51,055 nucleotides of DNA from Armatimonadota bacterium (GTDB lineage Bacteria > Armatimonadota > Fimbriimonadia > Fimbriimonadales > Fimbriimonadaceae): NCBI GenBank assembly GCA_023392285.1, contig JAEVZK010000117.1:1-51055 (forward strand). The letters are read 5' to 3'. Shown one piece after another: positions 34,611 to 41,989 of this stretch. Numbering within the stretch: the stretch's first letter is position 1; each line of letters opens with the position of its first letter. The notes under the pieces are model-generated. The model saw nothing but the letters and a program-made list of their open reading frames with translations. It made no database searches and had not been told where the DNA came from. The position numbers and the translations under genes were made by a program.

Positions 34611-35426
34611 ATGTTCAGAACCACAGTGATCGCACTTGCCACGATTCTTTCGATGAGCAGCTTTGCGTTGGCACAAGAAGCTGGTCCGCAGCCGCCCCAA
34701 GGACCAGGAATGCAGGGCCCTCAGCGTGGGCCGGGTGGGCCAGGCCGCGGCGGGATGAGAAATCCGTTGATGGGACCTGCCTTGTTGATGAACCCATCGG
34801 TGCAGAAGGAGCTCGATCTGACCAACGAGCAAAAAGACGCTTTAGCTAAGATCTTTCCGAGGGGCGGGGGACGCCCTGGGGGACCTGGCGGACCCGATGG
34901 CGGACCGGGCGGCCCCGGATTTGATGGTGGACCTGGTGGCCAGACAGGACCGGGAGGTCCCGGAGGACCTGGAGGTCAGGGAGGTCCGGGCGGAGGCCCA
35001 GGATTTGGCAACGATCGGGGAGGTCCCGGCGGTCAGGGCAGGACAGGTCAGCCGAATCGTGAGCAAATGGAGCGACTCGACGGACAGATAAAGGAAATTC
35101 TAAGCAGCGCCCAGTACAAGCGATATCACGAGATCGATCTACAGGCTTCCGGTCCGATGGCATTCGGTCGACCAGAAGTGGCCGACAAGCTGGAACTAAG
35201 TGAAGAGCAGCACCAGCAAATTCGAGAAGTCTTGGAGACGAGCCGTCCTAAACCGCCGCAACCAGGTGAACGCCCTGACCCTTCGCAGATGCAGCAACAG
35301 CGCAAGGCCACCCTTGCGAAAATAGTAGCGCTGCTCAGTTCAGAGCAGAAATCGAAGTGGAGTGCGATGGTCGGAAAGCCGTTCGATCTAAGCACATTGA
35401 ATCCGCCTCGTCCGGGCGGTATGTAA
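34611..35426 (+). CDS. Secreted LTxxQ (Spy/CpxP-like) protein with collagen-like Gly-Pro insert
   Basis: About 271 residues from ATG 34611, with GGAGG 5 bases upstream. Signal peptide MFRTTVIALATILSMSSFAL with an ALA cleavage site. Three helical segments resemble LTxxQ motifs: ELDLTNEQKDALAKIFP, LELSEEQHQQIREVLE and VALLSSEQKSKWSAM. Between the first and second lies a stretch of about 60 residues made of GGPGGP-type units, like a collagen or polyglycine helix. LTxxQ proteins are periplasmic chaperones or inhibitors of two-component sensors. It lies 42 bases after the kinase stop on the same strand, so it is probably part of the same system. Confidence 0.8.
   Translation: MFRTTVIALATILSMSSFALAQEAGPQPPQGPGMQGPQRGPGGPGRGGMRNPLMGPALLMNPSVQKELDLTNEQKDALAKIFPRGGGRPGGPGGPDGGPGGPGFDGGPGGQTGPGGPGGPGGQGGPGGGPGFGNDRGGPGGQGRTGQPNREQMERLDGQIKEILSSAQYKRYHEIDLQASGPMAFGRPEVADKLELSEEQHQQIREVLETSRPKPPQPGERPDPSQMQQQRKATLAKIVALLSSEQKSKWSAMVGKPFDLSTLNPPRPGGM
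34862..35045 (+). repeat. GGPGGP-coding repeat tract
   Basis: Tandem GGN-GGN-CCN-type codons encode the collagen-like segment of the secreted LTxxQ protein. Third positions vary, so selection appears to be on the protein. Such tracts expand and shrink easily, so length may differ between strains. Confidence 0.85.
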
Positions 35427-35453
35427 ATCGAAGAATTGAGAGCGCGATCTGTT

Positions 35454-35470
35454 TACCCCATGGGGGTATA
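35454..35470. promoter_or_regulatory. CsoR/CstR-type operator palindrome before the MerC-like gene
   Basis: TACCCC (35454-35459), spacer ATG, GGGGTA (35463-35468): perfect inverted arms. This is very close to known operators of the CsoR/RcnR family of copper, nickel and sulfur-stress repressors, which read TACCC-NN(N)-GGGGTA. It overlaps the -10 box, so binding would block transcription of the metal-protein gene. No CsoR gene lies in the window. Confidence 0.6.
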
Positions 35471-35472
35471 AT
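35467..35472 (+). promoter_or_regulatory. Consensus -10 box (TATAAT) of the MerC-like gene
   Basis: A perfect TATAAT, 8 bases before ATG 35481, with the operator palindrome overlapping its left side. No good -35 box is seen at 16-18 bases. The message would be leaderless or nearly so. Confidence 0.55.
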
Positions 35473-35480
35473 GATCGAGC

Positions 35481-35894
35481 ATGAAAGTTCAGGTGAACCC
35501 GGACAAAATCGGAGCAGTGGCCAGCGCAATTTGCGCCGTCCACTGCTTAATTACTGGCGTTGCGCTTGGTTTGCTCTCGGTCATCGGCTTAGGCTTTATT
35601 GGAAGCGTTCCCGCCGAAATTGCCTTCATCTCGATTGCCGTTATCGTGGGAGGCTGGGCAATCTTCCATGGAGTAAAGCGTCACCACTCATGGTTGCCGG
35701 CAGGCGTCTTCGTTTTGGGGCTGATCTGTGTTGCGATTAGCCACTTCGTGTTTCCCCACCATCATGAAGCCGGCGCGGCTTCGGGTTGGGGCACCGTATT
35801 CTCCGTTCTCGGCGGCCTCTGCCTCGTGTCGTTCCACCTCGTCAACTTAAAAATGCAGAAAGGTTGTTCCTGCACGACTTGCGAACACGTTTGA
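35481..35894 (+). CDS. MerC-domain membrane protein, probable metal handling
   Basis: A 137-residue protein with four membrane helices. The first contains the MerC-like CAVHC motif (SAICAVHCLITGVALGL). A HxH-rich loop (SHFVFPHHHEAG) lies between helices 3 and 4, and the tail ends KGCSCTTCEHV with three cysteines, suited to binding a soft metal. MerC proteins carry mercuric or related ions across the inner membrane, but many MerC-domain proteins are not linked to mercury. The CsoR-type operator at its promoter suggests control by copper or a related thiophilic signal (inference). It is monocistronic. Confidence 0.8.
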   Translation: MKVQVNPDKIGAVASAICAVHCLITGVALGLLSVIGLGFIGSVPAEIAFISIAVIVGGWAIFHGVKRHHSWLPAGVFVLGLICVAISHFVFPHHHEAGAASGWGTVFSVLGGLCLVSFHLVNLKMQKGCSCTTCEHV

Positions 35895-36299
35895 ATTGAT
35901 TGCGAGATTTCTCATTGCCTGCGGTATTCCGATGGGACCATAGAGTACTTGAGGCGAACGCAAATTAGATGATAAACCCCTCCGGTGCCAATTATTAAGG
36001 CTATTTATACGCAAATCATCGCAACATGATCGATAGATCAGTAAGCTTTCATACACTATAATTTAGGTCAGCAAATGTCTGGCGTCAGCAGTAGACGCAT
36101 GCCGAGGTGAGAGCTCTTTGCGTTATTGCGCAAATCCTCGCCGCACGAAAAGGCCGCCTCTGTCCGTCATTCATTTGCGAAGGGTGGGTGTTCAGACGTC
36201 GACTCTTCGATTATAATGATGTGATCGTGGGGGGCGGATATGCTTGCACTTATTTGTATTGTCTCCTTCCCCCACCCGATAACGTGAGGTGAAAGCACT
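35895..36299. other. 405-base non-coding region upstream of the giant SBBP protein
   Basis: No convincing gene. The region is AT-richer than its surroundings and holds two perfect TATAAT hexamers on the + strand (36057-36062 and 36212-36217), and a small inverted repeat TTGCG/CGCAA near 36118-36135. A 61-codon open frame at 36107-36292 has a composition unlike a protein and is not called. A long regulated leader for the downstream gene is likely, but I recognise no riboswitch class. Confidence 0.5.
36212..36217 (+). promoter_or_regulatory. Candidate -10 box for the giant SBBP protein gene
   Basis: A perfect TATAAT about 83 bases before the start codon. The upstream -35 match is weak. If used, the leader would be about 75 bases and carry the strong GAGGTGA ribosome site at 36285-36291. 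Confidence 0.35.
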
Positions 36300-39200
36300 T
36301 TGGTGTTCCGTATAAACGGGTTGCTACGGATTGGCGCTATGGCATTGGTTGCTTCAGCGCTTGTTCCTGCGAGTCTTGCCCAATCTGTCGCGAGTAAGGA
36401 CTCAAAGCAGGATCAAGTGGCAGCTCAAGCCCGGATGCAAAAAGCTTCGGAAAGTTTTGTAGAGAATGCAGGCCAATGGAATAATAAGGCCAAATTCCTT
36501 TCGAAAACTCAGAACATGAATTTCTGGGTGACGAACAACAGCATCATTCTCGACTATTACCGCATGACGGAAGCGAAATCCGCCCTGCGCAGAGACGGCC
36601 ATGTCGTAGAAATGCAGTTCGAGCATGCCTCATCTTCCGCCAAGGCGGAAGGTGTAAAGAAGGCACGCCTGATCTCTCAATATCTTGGACCGAAGGCGGA
36701 TTTCAAGAAGGCCAAAGTTGCTCACAGCTTTGCCGAATCGAAGATTTCGAGCCTCTATCCTGGCGTTGATCTTCGCGCTTATGTCGAGAATGACACCCCT
36801 CGCTACGACCTGATCGTTGCGCCGAACGCTGACACGAGCAACATTCGTGTGCGATTTGCGGGTGTGAAGGACGTTTCGATCGATGCCAATGGAAATCTCA
36901 CCATGAAAACGAAGGTGGGACGAGTTGATCATCAGGATCTCGTGGCTTATCAATGGGTCAACGGTCAGAAGAAGGTTGTCGAAGCGAAATTCAAGAAGCT
37001 CGGTCGAAACACCATCGGCTACGCTCTCGGAGCATACGATCACAGTCAGAAATTGATCATCGACCCAATCATCTACGGCAGCTACTACGGTGGCGACCAA
37101 GGCATCGATGAAGTTCGTTCGGTTGTGGCGGATAATGATGGTGGCGTCTTTATGACCGGTAGCACCGATGCGCCAGATTTCCCCATCACTGCCGGACCTT
37201 ACGGGGTATCGATCAGCGGTTCCACGGATGCATTTATCACGAAGTTCCAAGGAGACGCTTACAGTCACGATTACGCGGCTTACTTTGGCGGCTCTGGAAA
37301 TGACACCGGCAAGTTTATTGGCCTCGATCCGTCGGGCGTCAATATCTGGATCGCCGGTACAACTTCCTCGAGCGACTTCCCAGGCGTCGGCGTAGGCTCT
37401 TATCAGCAGACGAAGGTCGGCGCGACCGACATCTTCTTAATCAAGTTCTCCAAAGATCCGACCGACGTGCTCGTTCCGGGCTACTCAACATACTTCGGAT
37501 CGTCTTCTGCGGCAGGTGGCGAAGAGCTTAAGGGATTTGCGATTGGCAAGACTAGTGGCAGGATCTTCTTGGCGGGAACCGCCACCGCCTCTGGCCTCCC
37601 TAACGCAAATAATGCCTACCCAGGAAGCGCTCAGGCGGGTTATCTCACGGAAATGAACAACACCGCGACCGCGGTTGATTTTTCAACCTACGTCGGTGGC
37701 ACAGCACCCATCATCCTTGGTATTGGCACCACCTATCTGTTAAACAATCAGACCGGGCCGACCTCTAATACCACTTCCAAAGAAACGGGTAACGCGCTCG
37801 CAATTGATGTCGACGATAACGCGGTTGTGACCGGAACAGTTGTCTTCCAAGGCAATGAAAATACAGCGACGGCGCCTACTCCATCGTTCCCGACCACTGC
37901 CGCCGTATTCCCTGGAGGTCGCCTCCTGCGGAATATGGATGCCTTCGCCGTCAAGATTGCTCCTAACGGTTCGGTTGTCTTTTCAACCCTTCTGGGCGGC
38001 GCAGATAACGACACTGGTTGCAGCGTCGCTACTGACCCTCTCGGAAGTATTTACCTGGTCGGCAATGCTGGCTCGTTCGACTTTCCACGGACCCGCGATA
38101 CGTTCGGGCAGGATTTCTCGACCAATCGAGTCTTCCTCACGAAGATCAGTTCGAACGGTTCTCAAATCGTTTACAGCACAAGCTTAAAAACGCAGGGACA
38201 AGTTTGGCCGACCGGTGTTGCCGTCGATCAGCGAGGATATGCGTTTGTGACGGGTGTCACCCAAGATAAGGTGACTTTCCCGGCACAGCCGGGTGATCCA
38301 AATGAGCCCAATGGGGCGACCAGTAATCCTGCGTCCATCCCAACGACCGCGGACGCTATCCGTACAGCGAATACCTATCCCGCATCTCCAGATATGAGTG
38401 CTGCCGATGGTTGGCTAATCGTGATGAACGATACTGCCAGCACTGAGATCTACGGAACTTACATCGGAGGCTTGTTCGACGATTATGTGTTCTCACCTTA
38501 TACGGATCGATTTGGAGATGTGTGGGTTTATGGCTTCACCGACCTGATGCGATCTTACGAACGCGATAGTCTGGACGGAACTGTAATGCACTTGTATCCA
38601 GCCAATTCCACTGGCGCAGGCATTGCTCCGTTCATTACTCCACTTGCATTTAAGGCCGTGGGTGGCTCTACTGCAACGACCTCCATTTCAATGCACTACG
38701 GTGATTGGGCGGAGAATCTTCCTCCGTTTGGGACCTCGCCTCCTACGTTCGCAGCCACGCGGGCCAGAGATGGATTCGTTCTTCGCTTCCGTATAGACAT
38801 TCCCATTATTACGGGAGTCGTTCTTACGCCAAGCACGATTCCGGGCGGCTCGCCAAACGAGACTGCCACGCCTCCGGCTTCGACGGCTACGATTACGCTA
38901 AACACCCCAGCAACGGGTGCGGGTGTGGACGTCGTCATGACCCTTAGTGATCCGGCCGCCGCTTCATTTGATCCTCTAAGTCAAGTGAGCACGGCAATCC
39001 TTAATATTCCGGCAGGTCAGACCACTGGAACGATCACGATCTACTCTGAGGCGGTCTCACAGCCAACTCAAGTCGATGTGAAGGCTGAATACCTGGGCAA
39101 CTTCAAGATTTCACGCTTGACGGTAGTGCCATGGCTTCAGAAATTCGTGATTTCCCCAGGCTCTGTCGTAGGTGGAAATACGGCAACTGGCGTGATTACC

Positions 39201-40604
39201 TTAGCAGCGCCTGCACCAGTAGGCGGCGTCGAAGTGAGCGTCACGACCAATGATTCAAACCTAATCTCGTTCCCGAACGGGACGACCGTGACTATTCCGG
39301 AGGGCCAGACCTTTGGTAATTTCACAATTGCGACCAACGGAGTTGATGTTCAAACCGATACGACGGTTAGCACCTCGCTCTTGGGAGTTGGAATCACACA
39401 ACCATTAACACTTCGACAGGCGAGCCTGCAGTCAGTTACGTTCAACCCTTCCCGAGTGGCGGGTGGAACTCCAAGCACTGGCACTGTTCGGCTCGACGGC
39501 AAGCCAGGACCTTCTGGCTTTAATGTCGACCTGTCGATCAACGCGGGAACGGCGGGATACACCCTGTCACCCACGACTCTGGCGTTTGGACCTGAAGACA
39601 CGACGAAGACGTTCACCGTCAACACCGTGCCGGAGCCTTCAAACACCACTCGAGTGATTACCGCGACTCGACAAGCTCAAGGAACGTACTCGGCTCAATC
39701 CGTTAGTGGAACGCTCTTCATCGATGCGAACTTCCTGACGAACATGACGCTGAATCCGACCACGATCAACAGCGGCGGAACAAGCACCGGCACGGTGACG
39801 ATCTCCAATACGGCACAATCCGGTGGAGTCGTCGTTACCCTGTCGAGCAGCGACCCGACTGTGGCCACAGTACCGGCTAGCGTCACGATCCCTGCCGGAT
39901 CGACGTCCGCCAGCTTCACGGTCACCGGTCAAACGGTTGCGACCGACTCGACTACGGTCATTACCGCTTCTCGCGGATCGCAGACCTTCAATCGAACCCT
40001 CACCGTCCGCGGAGTCACGTTCACTATGAGCGCGAATCCAACATCGGTAATCGGCGGCGCGGCGAACATCACCGGCAAGGTAACCCTGGCCAAGCCTGCT
40101 CCTGCTGGCGGCGTGGTCGTTACTCTAACGAGTTCCGATCCATCATCGGCAAGCGTTCCTGCGACCGTTACGGTGGCCGCAGGCGAGACCATCGCTACCT
40201 TCACCATCACGACGTCGCCCGTTTCGACCACTCGAAACGTGACGATCACGGGGCAAACGCAACCGGGTACGACTGCTCAGGTAGTCGTTCAGATCCGGGC
40301 CGTTCAGATCTTGTCGCTCAACTTGAGCCGCACGATCGTAAAGGGCGGAGCGCCGGGGAACTTCCCGACGGCATCGGTGACCCTCGATGGACCTGCTCCT
40401 GCAGGTGGAGTGACGGTGCTGGTGACCTCTAGCAATCCGTCGATCATCGCGAGCTTCACTCTAACGGTTCCGGCCGGTTCGACAACTTCGAACCAGGTTA
40501 CGGTTCCGGTGAACCGCGTGAACCGAACCATCGCAGTAACCCTCACTGCCGGAATTTCCGGTAGTGGAGTGGTCGCACAAAGGACGATCACGGTTATTCG
40601 CTAA
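36300..40604 (+). CDS. Giant secreted SBBP beta-propeller protein with six Ig-like repeats
   Basis: A 1434-residue protein. The start is TTG 36300 (or GTG 36303), supported by GAGGTGA at 36285-36291. After a signal peptide (IGAMALVASALVPASLAQ) comes the N-terminal domain that precedes SBBP propellers (SFVENAGQWNNKAKFLSKTQ), then about 550 residues of SBBP/seven-bladed-propeller repeats (GSYYGGDQGIDEVRSVVADN, VFMTGSTDAPDFPIT, DAFITKF, YAAYFGGSGNDTG). The C-terminal about 600 residues are six Ig-like modules of 85-105 residues. It has no recognisable cell-wall anchor or sorting tail. A role in adhesion or extracellular matrix is inference. A strong terminator follows. Confidence 0.88.
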   Translation: MVFRINGLLRIGAMALVASALVPASLAQSVASKDSKQDQVAAQARMQKASESFVENAGQWNNKAKFLSKTQNMNFWVTNNSIILDYYRMTEAKSALRRDGHVVEMQFEHASSSAKAEGVKKARLISQYLGPKADFKKAKVAHSFAESKISSLYPGVDLRAYVENDTPRYDLIVAPNADTSNIRVRFAGVKDVSIDANGNLTMKTKVGRVDHQDLVAYQWVNGQKKVVEAKFKKLGRNTIGYALGAYDHSQKLIIDPIIYGSYYGGDQGIDEVRSVVADNDGGVFMTGSTDAPDFPITAGPYGVSISGSTDAFITKFQGDAYSHDYAAYFGGSGNDTGKFIGLDPSGVNIWIAGTTSSSDFPGVGVGSYQQTKVGATDIFLIKFSKDPTDVLVPGYSTYFGSSSAAGGEELKGFAIGKTSGRIFLAGTATASGLPNANNAYPGSAQAGYLTEMNNTATAVDFSTYVGGTAPIILGIGTTYLLNNQTGPTSNTTSKETGNALAIDVDDNAVVTGTVVFQGNENTATAPTPSFPTTAAVFPGGRLLRNMDAFAVKIAPNGSVVFSTLLGGADNDTGCSVATDPLGSIYLVGNAGSFDFPRTRDTFGQDFSTNRVFLTKISSNGSQIVYSTSLKTQGQVWPTGVAVDQRGYAFVTGVTQDKVTFPAQPGDPNEPNGATSNPASIPTTADAIRTANTYPASPDMSAADGWLIVMNDTASTEIYGTYIGGLFDDYVFSPYTDRFGDVWVYGFTDLMRSYERDSLDGTVMHLYPANSTGAGIAPFITPLAFKAVGGSTATTSISMHYGDWAENLPPFGTSPPTFAATRARDGFVLRFRIDIPIITGVVLTPSTIPGGSPNETATPPASTATITLNTPATGAGVDVVMTLSDPAAASFDPLSQVSTAILNIPAGQTTGTITIYSEAVSQPTQVDVKAEYLGNFKISRLTVVPWLQKFVISPGSVVGGNTATGVITLAAPAPVGGVEVSVTTNDSNLISFPNGTTVTIPEGQTFGNFTIATNGVDVQTDTTVSTSLLGVGITQPLTLRQASLQSVTFNPSRVAGGTPSTGTVRLDGKPGPSGFNVDLSINAGTAGYTLSPTTLAFGPEDTTKTFTVNTVPEPSNTTRVITATRQAQGTYSAQSVSGTLFIDANFLTNMTLNPTTINSGGTSTGTVTISNTAQSGGVVVTLSSSDPTVATVPASVTIPAGSTSASFTVTGQTVATDSTTVITASRGSQTFNRTLTVRGVTFTMSANPTSVIGGAANITGKVTLAKPAPAGGVVVTLTSSDPSSASVPATVTVAAGETIATFTITTSPVSTTRNVTITGQTQPGTTAQVVVQIRAVQILSLNLSRTIVKGGAPGNFPTASVTLDGPAPAGGVTVLVTSSNPSIIASFTLTVPAGSTTSNQVTVPVNRVNRTIAVTLTAGISGSGVVAQRTITVIR
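38815..40601 (+). repeat. Six tandem Ig-like modules in the SBBP protein
   Basis: Modules begin near 38815, 39135, 39426, 39731, 40012 and 40299. Each opens with a strand like LNPTTINSGG, then TGTVTL, a PAPxGGVxVxLTSSDP core, VPAGxT and FTV. Modules 4 and 5 are the most alike. The repeat explains the many long antisense open frames in this stretch. Confidence 0.85.
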
Positions 40605-40627
40605 TCGGATCGAGCCTAGCCTCACGA

Positions 40628-40663
40628 AGAGCCCTCTTGCCTTTGGCAAGGGGGCTCTCTTTT
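40628..40663 (+). terminator. Intrinsic terminator after the SBBP gene
   Basis: A 13-bp stem with one G-T pair, GAGCCCTCTTGCC (40629-40641) with GGCAAGGGGGCTC (40645-40657), loop TTT, followed by TCTTTT. It lies 24 bases after the stop codon of the giant gene and is one of the strongest terminators in the window. Confidence 0.92.
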
Positions 40664-40679
40664 CGGGTAAACCCTTCCC

Positions 40680-40868
40680 GTGAGATCGGGAACTTCCTTT
40701 GTCTTGGGCGCGGTGGCGGGTGTGCTCGCGGTCTTCCTCGTTTCGAAGATTCGCGAAGCCGTGCGCGAAGAAGATGTCGAAGCACTTAAGGATCGAATCT
40801 CCGAGAGCTTGAGCAGTCTCGAAGATATGGTTAACGGTCTCTCAAACGGCTCCTCAGAGCCCACTTAG
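40680..40868 (+). CDS. Small single-pass membrane protein, YtxH-like
   Basis: A 62-residue protein from GTG 40680. One membrane helix (SFVLGAVAGVLAVFLVS) is followed by a charged amphipathic helix (KIREAVREEDVEALKDRISE). The arrangement is like YtxH-type stress proteins and other small envelope proteins; the family call is tentative. It lies directly after the terminator of the giant gene, so it needs its own promoter; TAAACC lies 6 bases before the GTG. The stop is 3 bases from the end of the convergent gpmA. Confidence 0.6.
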   Translation: MRSGTSFVLGAVAGVLAVFLVSKIREAVREEDVEALKDRISESLSSLEDMVNGLSNGSSEPT

Positions 40869-40871
40869 GTC

Positions 40872-41477
40872 TTATTCAAGAATATTGACCGCGCTGAGCG
40901 ACTGATCTTCAGCGAATTCATACATCCGAGGTATGCCCGTGCCCAACTCTAAGCTAAGAATTTGTTCTGGGCTTAATTGCTCCAACTGCATCACAATTGA
41001 GCGGTTCGAGTTTCCATGAGCGACGACGAGCACGTTTTTGCCCTGACGAATGTCTCCCATGATGCATCGGTCGAAGAAGGGAAGCGTTCGCTCAGCGGTC
41101 TGCTTCAGTGCCTCGCCGCCGGGTGGCGGCACGTCGAAGCTGCGTCGCCAAATTTTAACCTGCTCAGGACCGTATTTTTTTGCCGTGTCTTCCTTGTTCA
41201 ATCCTTGTAAATCACCGTAGTGACGCTCGTTTAGAGCCTGATCACGGATGACCGGCACATCCATGCCGAGGGTCGCGAGGATTTCGTCCAGCGTGTGCTG
41301 GGCTCTTCGCAGCGCGCTCGTGTAGGCGACATGAATTTCGATACCTCGCAGCCGATTCGCGGCTGCGCGCGCTTCCTCTCGTCCGAGTTGGGTGAGCGGA
41401 ACATCCACCCAGCCTGTAAACCGATTTTCAAGGTTCCAAATCGATTGCCCATGTCGGATGAGGATCAGCTTAGCCAT
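40872..41477 (-). CDS. gpmA: 2,3-bisphosphoglycerate-dependent phosphoglycerate mutase
   Basis: A 201-residue glycolytic enzyme that interconverts 3- and 2-phosphoglycerate. The phosphohistidine motif is LILIRHGQSIWN (R8, H9), followed by GWVDVPLTQLGREEA, SALRRAQHTL, ALNERHYGDLQGLNKED, RRSFDVPPPGGEAL and the second His in VLVVAHGNSNRSIVMQLE. The length is shorter than E. coli GpmA (250), mainly in the C-terminal part, as in other compact bacterial forms. TAAGCT ends 7 bases before the ATG. pgk is 1.1 kb away on the same strand. Confidence 0.94.
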   Translation of the reverse strand: MAKLILIRHGQSIWNLENRFTGWVDVPLTQLGREEARAAANRLRGIEIHVAYTSALRRAQHTLDEILATLGMDVPVIRDQALNERHYGDLQGLNKEDTAKKYGPEQVKIWRRSFDVPPPGGEALKQTAERTLPFFDRCIMGDIRQGKNVLVVAHGNSNRSIVMQLEQLSPEQILSLELGTGIPRMYEFAEDQSLSAVNILE

Positions 41478-41484
41478 TCCACTT

Positions 41485-41490
41485 AGCTTA
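41485..41490 (-). promoter_or_regulatory. -10-like hexamer directly before gpmA
   Basis: TAAGCT on the minus strand, 7 bases before the ATG at 41477. It faces the TAGACT hexamer of the divergent EVE gene (41503-41508), so two start-proximal promoters lie back to back within 24 bases. Confidence 0.4.
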
Positions 41491-41502
41491 CTCGGAAGGA
41501 TG

Positions 41503-41508
41503 TAGACT
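41503..41508 (+). promoter_or_regulatory. -10-like hexamer directly before the EVE-domain gene
   Basis: TAGACT, 7 bases before ATG 41516 (4 before the alternative GTG 41513). There is no Shine-Dalgarno site. Confidence 0.4.
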
Positions 41509-41515
41509 GCCCGTG

Positions 41516-41989
41516 ATGCGCTATTGGCTAATGAAATCGGAGCCAGATACTTACTCGATCGACGATCTTCGGGCAGCGGGTGGACCTGCGATGTGGGAAG
41601 GTTGCCGCAATTACACGGTGCGAAATTTTTTCCGTGACGAGATGTCTGACGGCGATCTAGCGTTCTTCTACCATTCGAACGCTAAGCCTCCCGGAATCAT
41701 CGGAACTATGAGAATTGTGGGAGAACCCTATCCTGATCCCACCCAGTTCGATCCGAAGAGCGACTACTATGATCCCAAGAGCCCGCGAGACAAGCCCCGC
41801 TGGCTGTTGCGCGACGTCGAGTTCATCTCCAAATTCGATCGCCTTATATCCCTCGACGAATTGCGGACGGTCCCGGAGCTGGCGGACATGCTCCTGTTGA
41901 GAAAGGGTCAGCGACTGAGCGTGCTGCCGGTTGCCGAACACGAATGGAAACTCATCAATCGCCTCGCTCAAGCTGGCGAAGGGTCTTAA
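41516..41989 (+). CDS. EVE-domain protein (modified-base reader fold)
   Basis: A 157-residue protein that is a single EVE domain, a PUA-like fold that binds modified nucleobases in DNA or RNA. Key family features: YWLMKSEPDTYSIDDLRAAG at the start, WEGCRNYTVRNFFRDEMSDG, DLAFFYHSNAKPPGIIGTMR and the RWLLRDVEFISKF strand. Stand-alone EVE proteins are close to human THYN1 and bacterial homologues of unknown role. There is no modification or restriction gene beside it, so a housekeeping RNA-related role is as likely as defence. The 3' end overlaps the convergent deacetylase-like gene by 35 bases. Confidence 0.92.
   Translation: MRYWLMKSEPDTYSIDDLRAAGGPAMWEGCRNYTVRNFFRDEMSDGDLAFFYHSNAKPPGIIGTMRIVGEPYPDPTQFDPKSDYYDPKSPRDKPRWLLRDVEFISKFDRLISLDELRTVPELADMLLLRKGQRLSVLPVAEHEWKLINRLAQAGEGS

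Noticed and set aside
34862..35045. Regular G-rich repeats that could suggest a CRISPR array or satellite
   Set aside because: They stay in frame inside a secreted protein, units are 3-9 bases with no unique spacers, and encode GGPGGP.
36107..36292. 61-codon open frame in the gap before the SBBP gene
   Set aside because: No ribosome-binding site, Cys/Arg-rich random-like composition, and it covers a TATAAT promoter candidate.
36402..40591. Many minus-strand open frames of 60-210 codons across the SBBP gene
   Set aside because: They follow the repeat periodicity of the Ig-like and propeller modules in the antisense phase and show no signal peptide or domain; they are shadows of the real gene.
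41516..41989. EVE-domain gene as part of a modification-dependent restriction system
   Set aside because: There is no nuclease, methyltransferase or other defence gene next to it; it lies among glycolytic genes.
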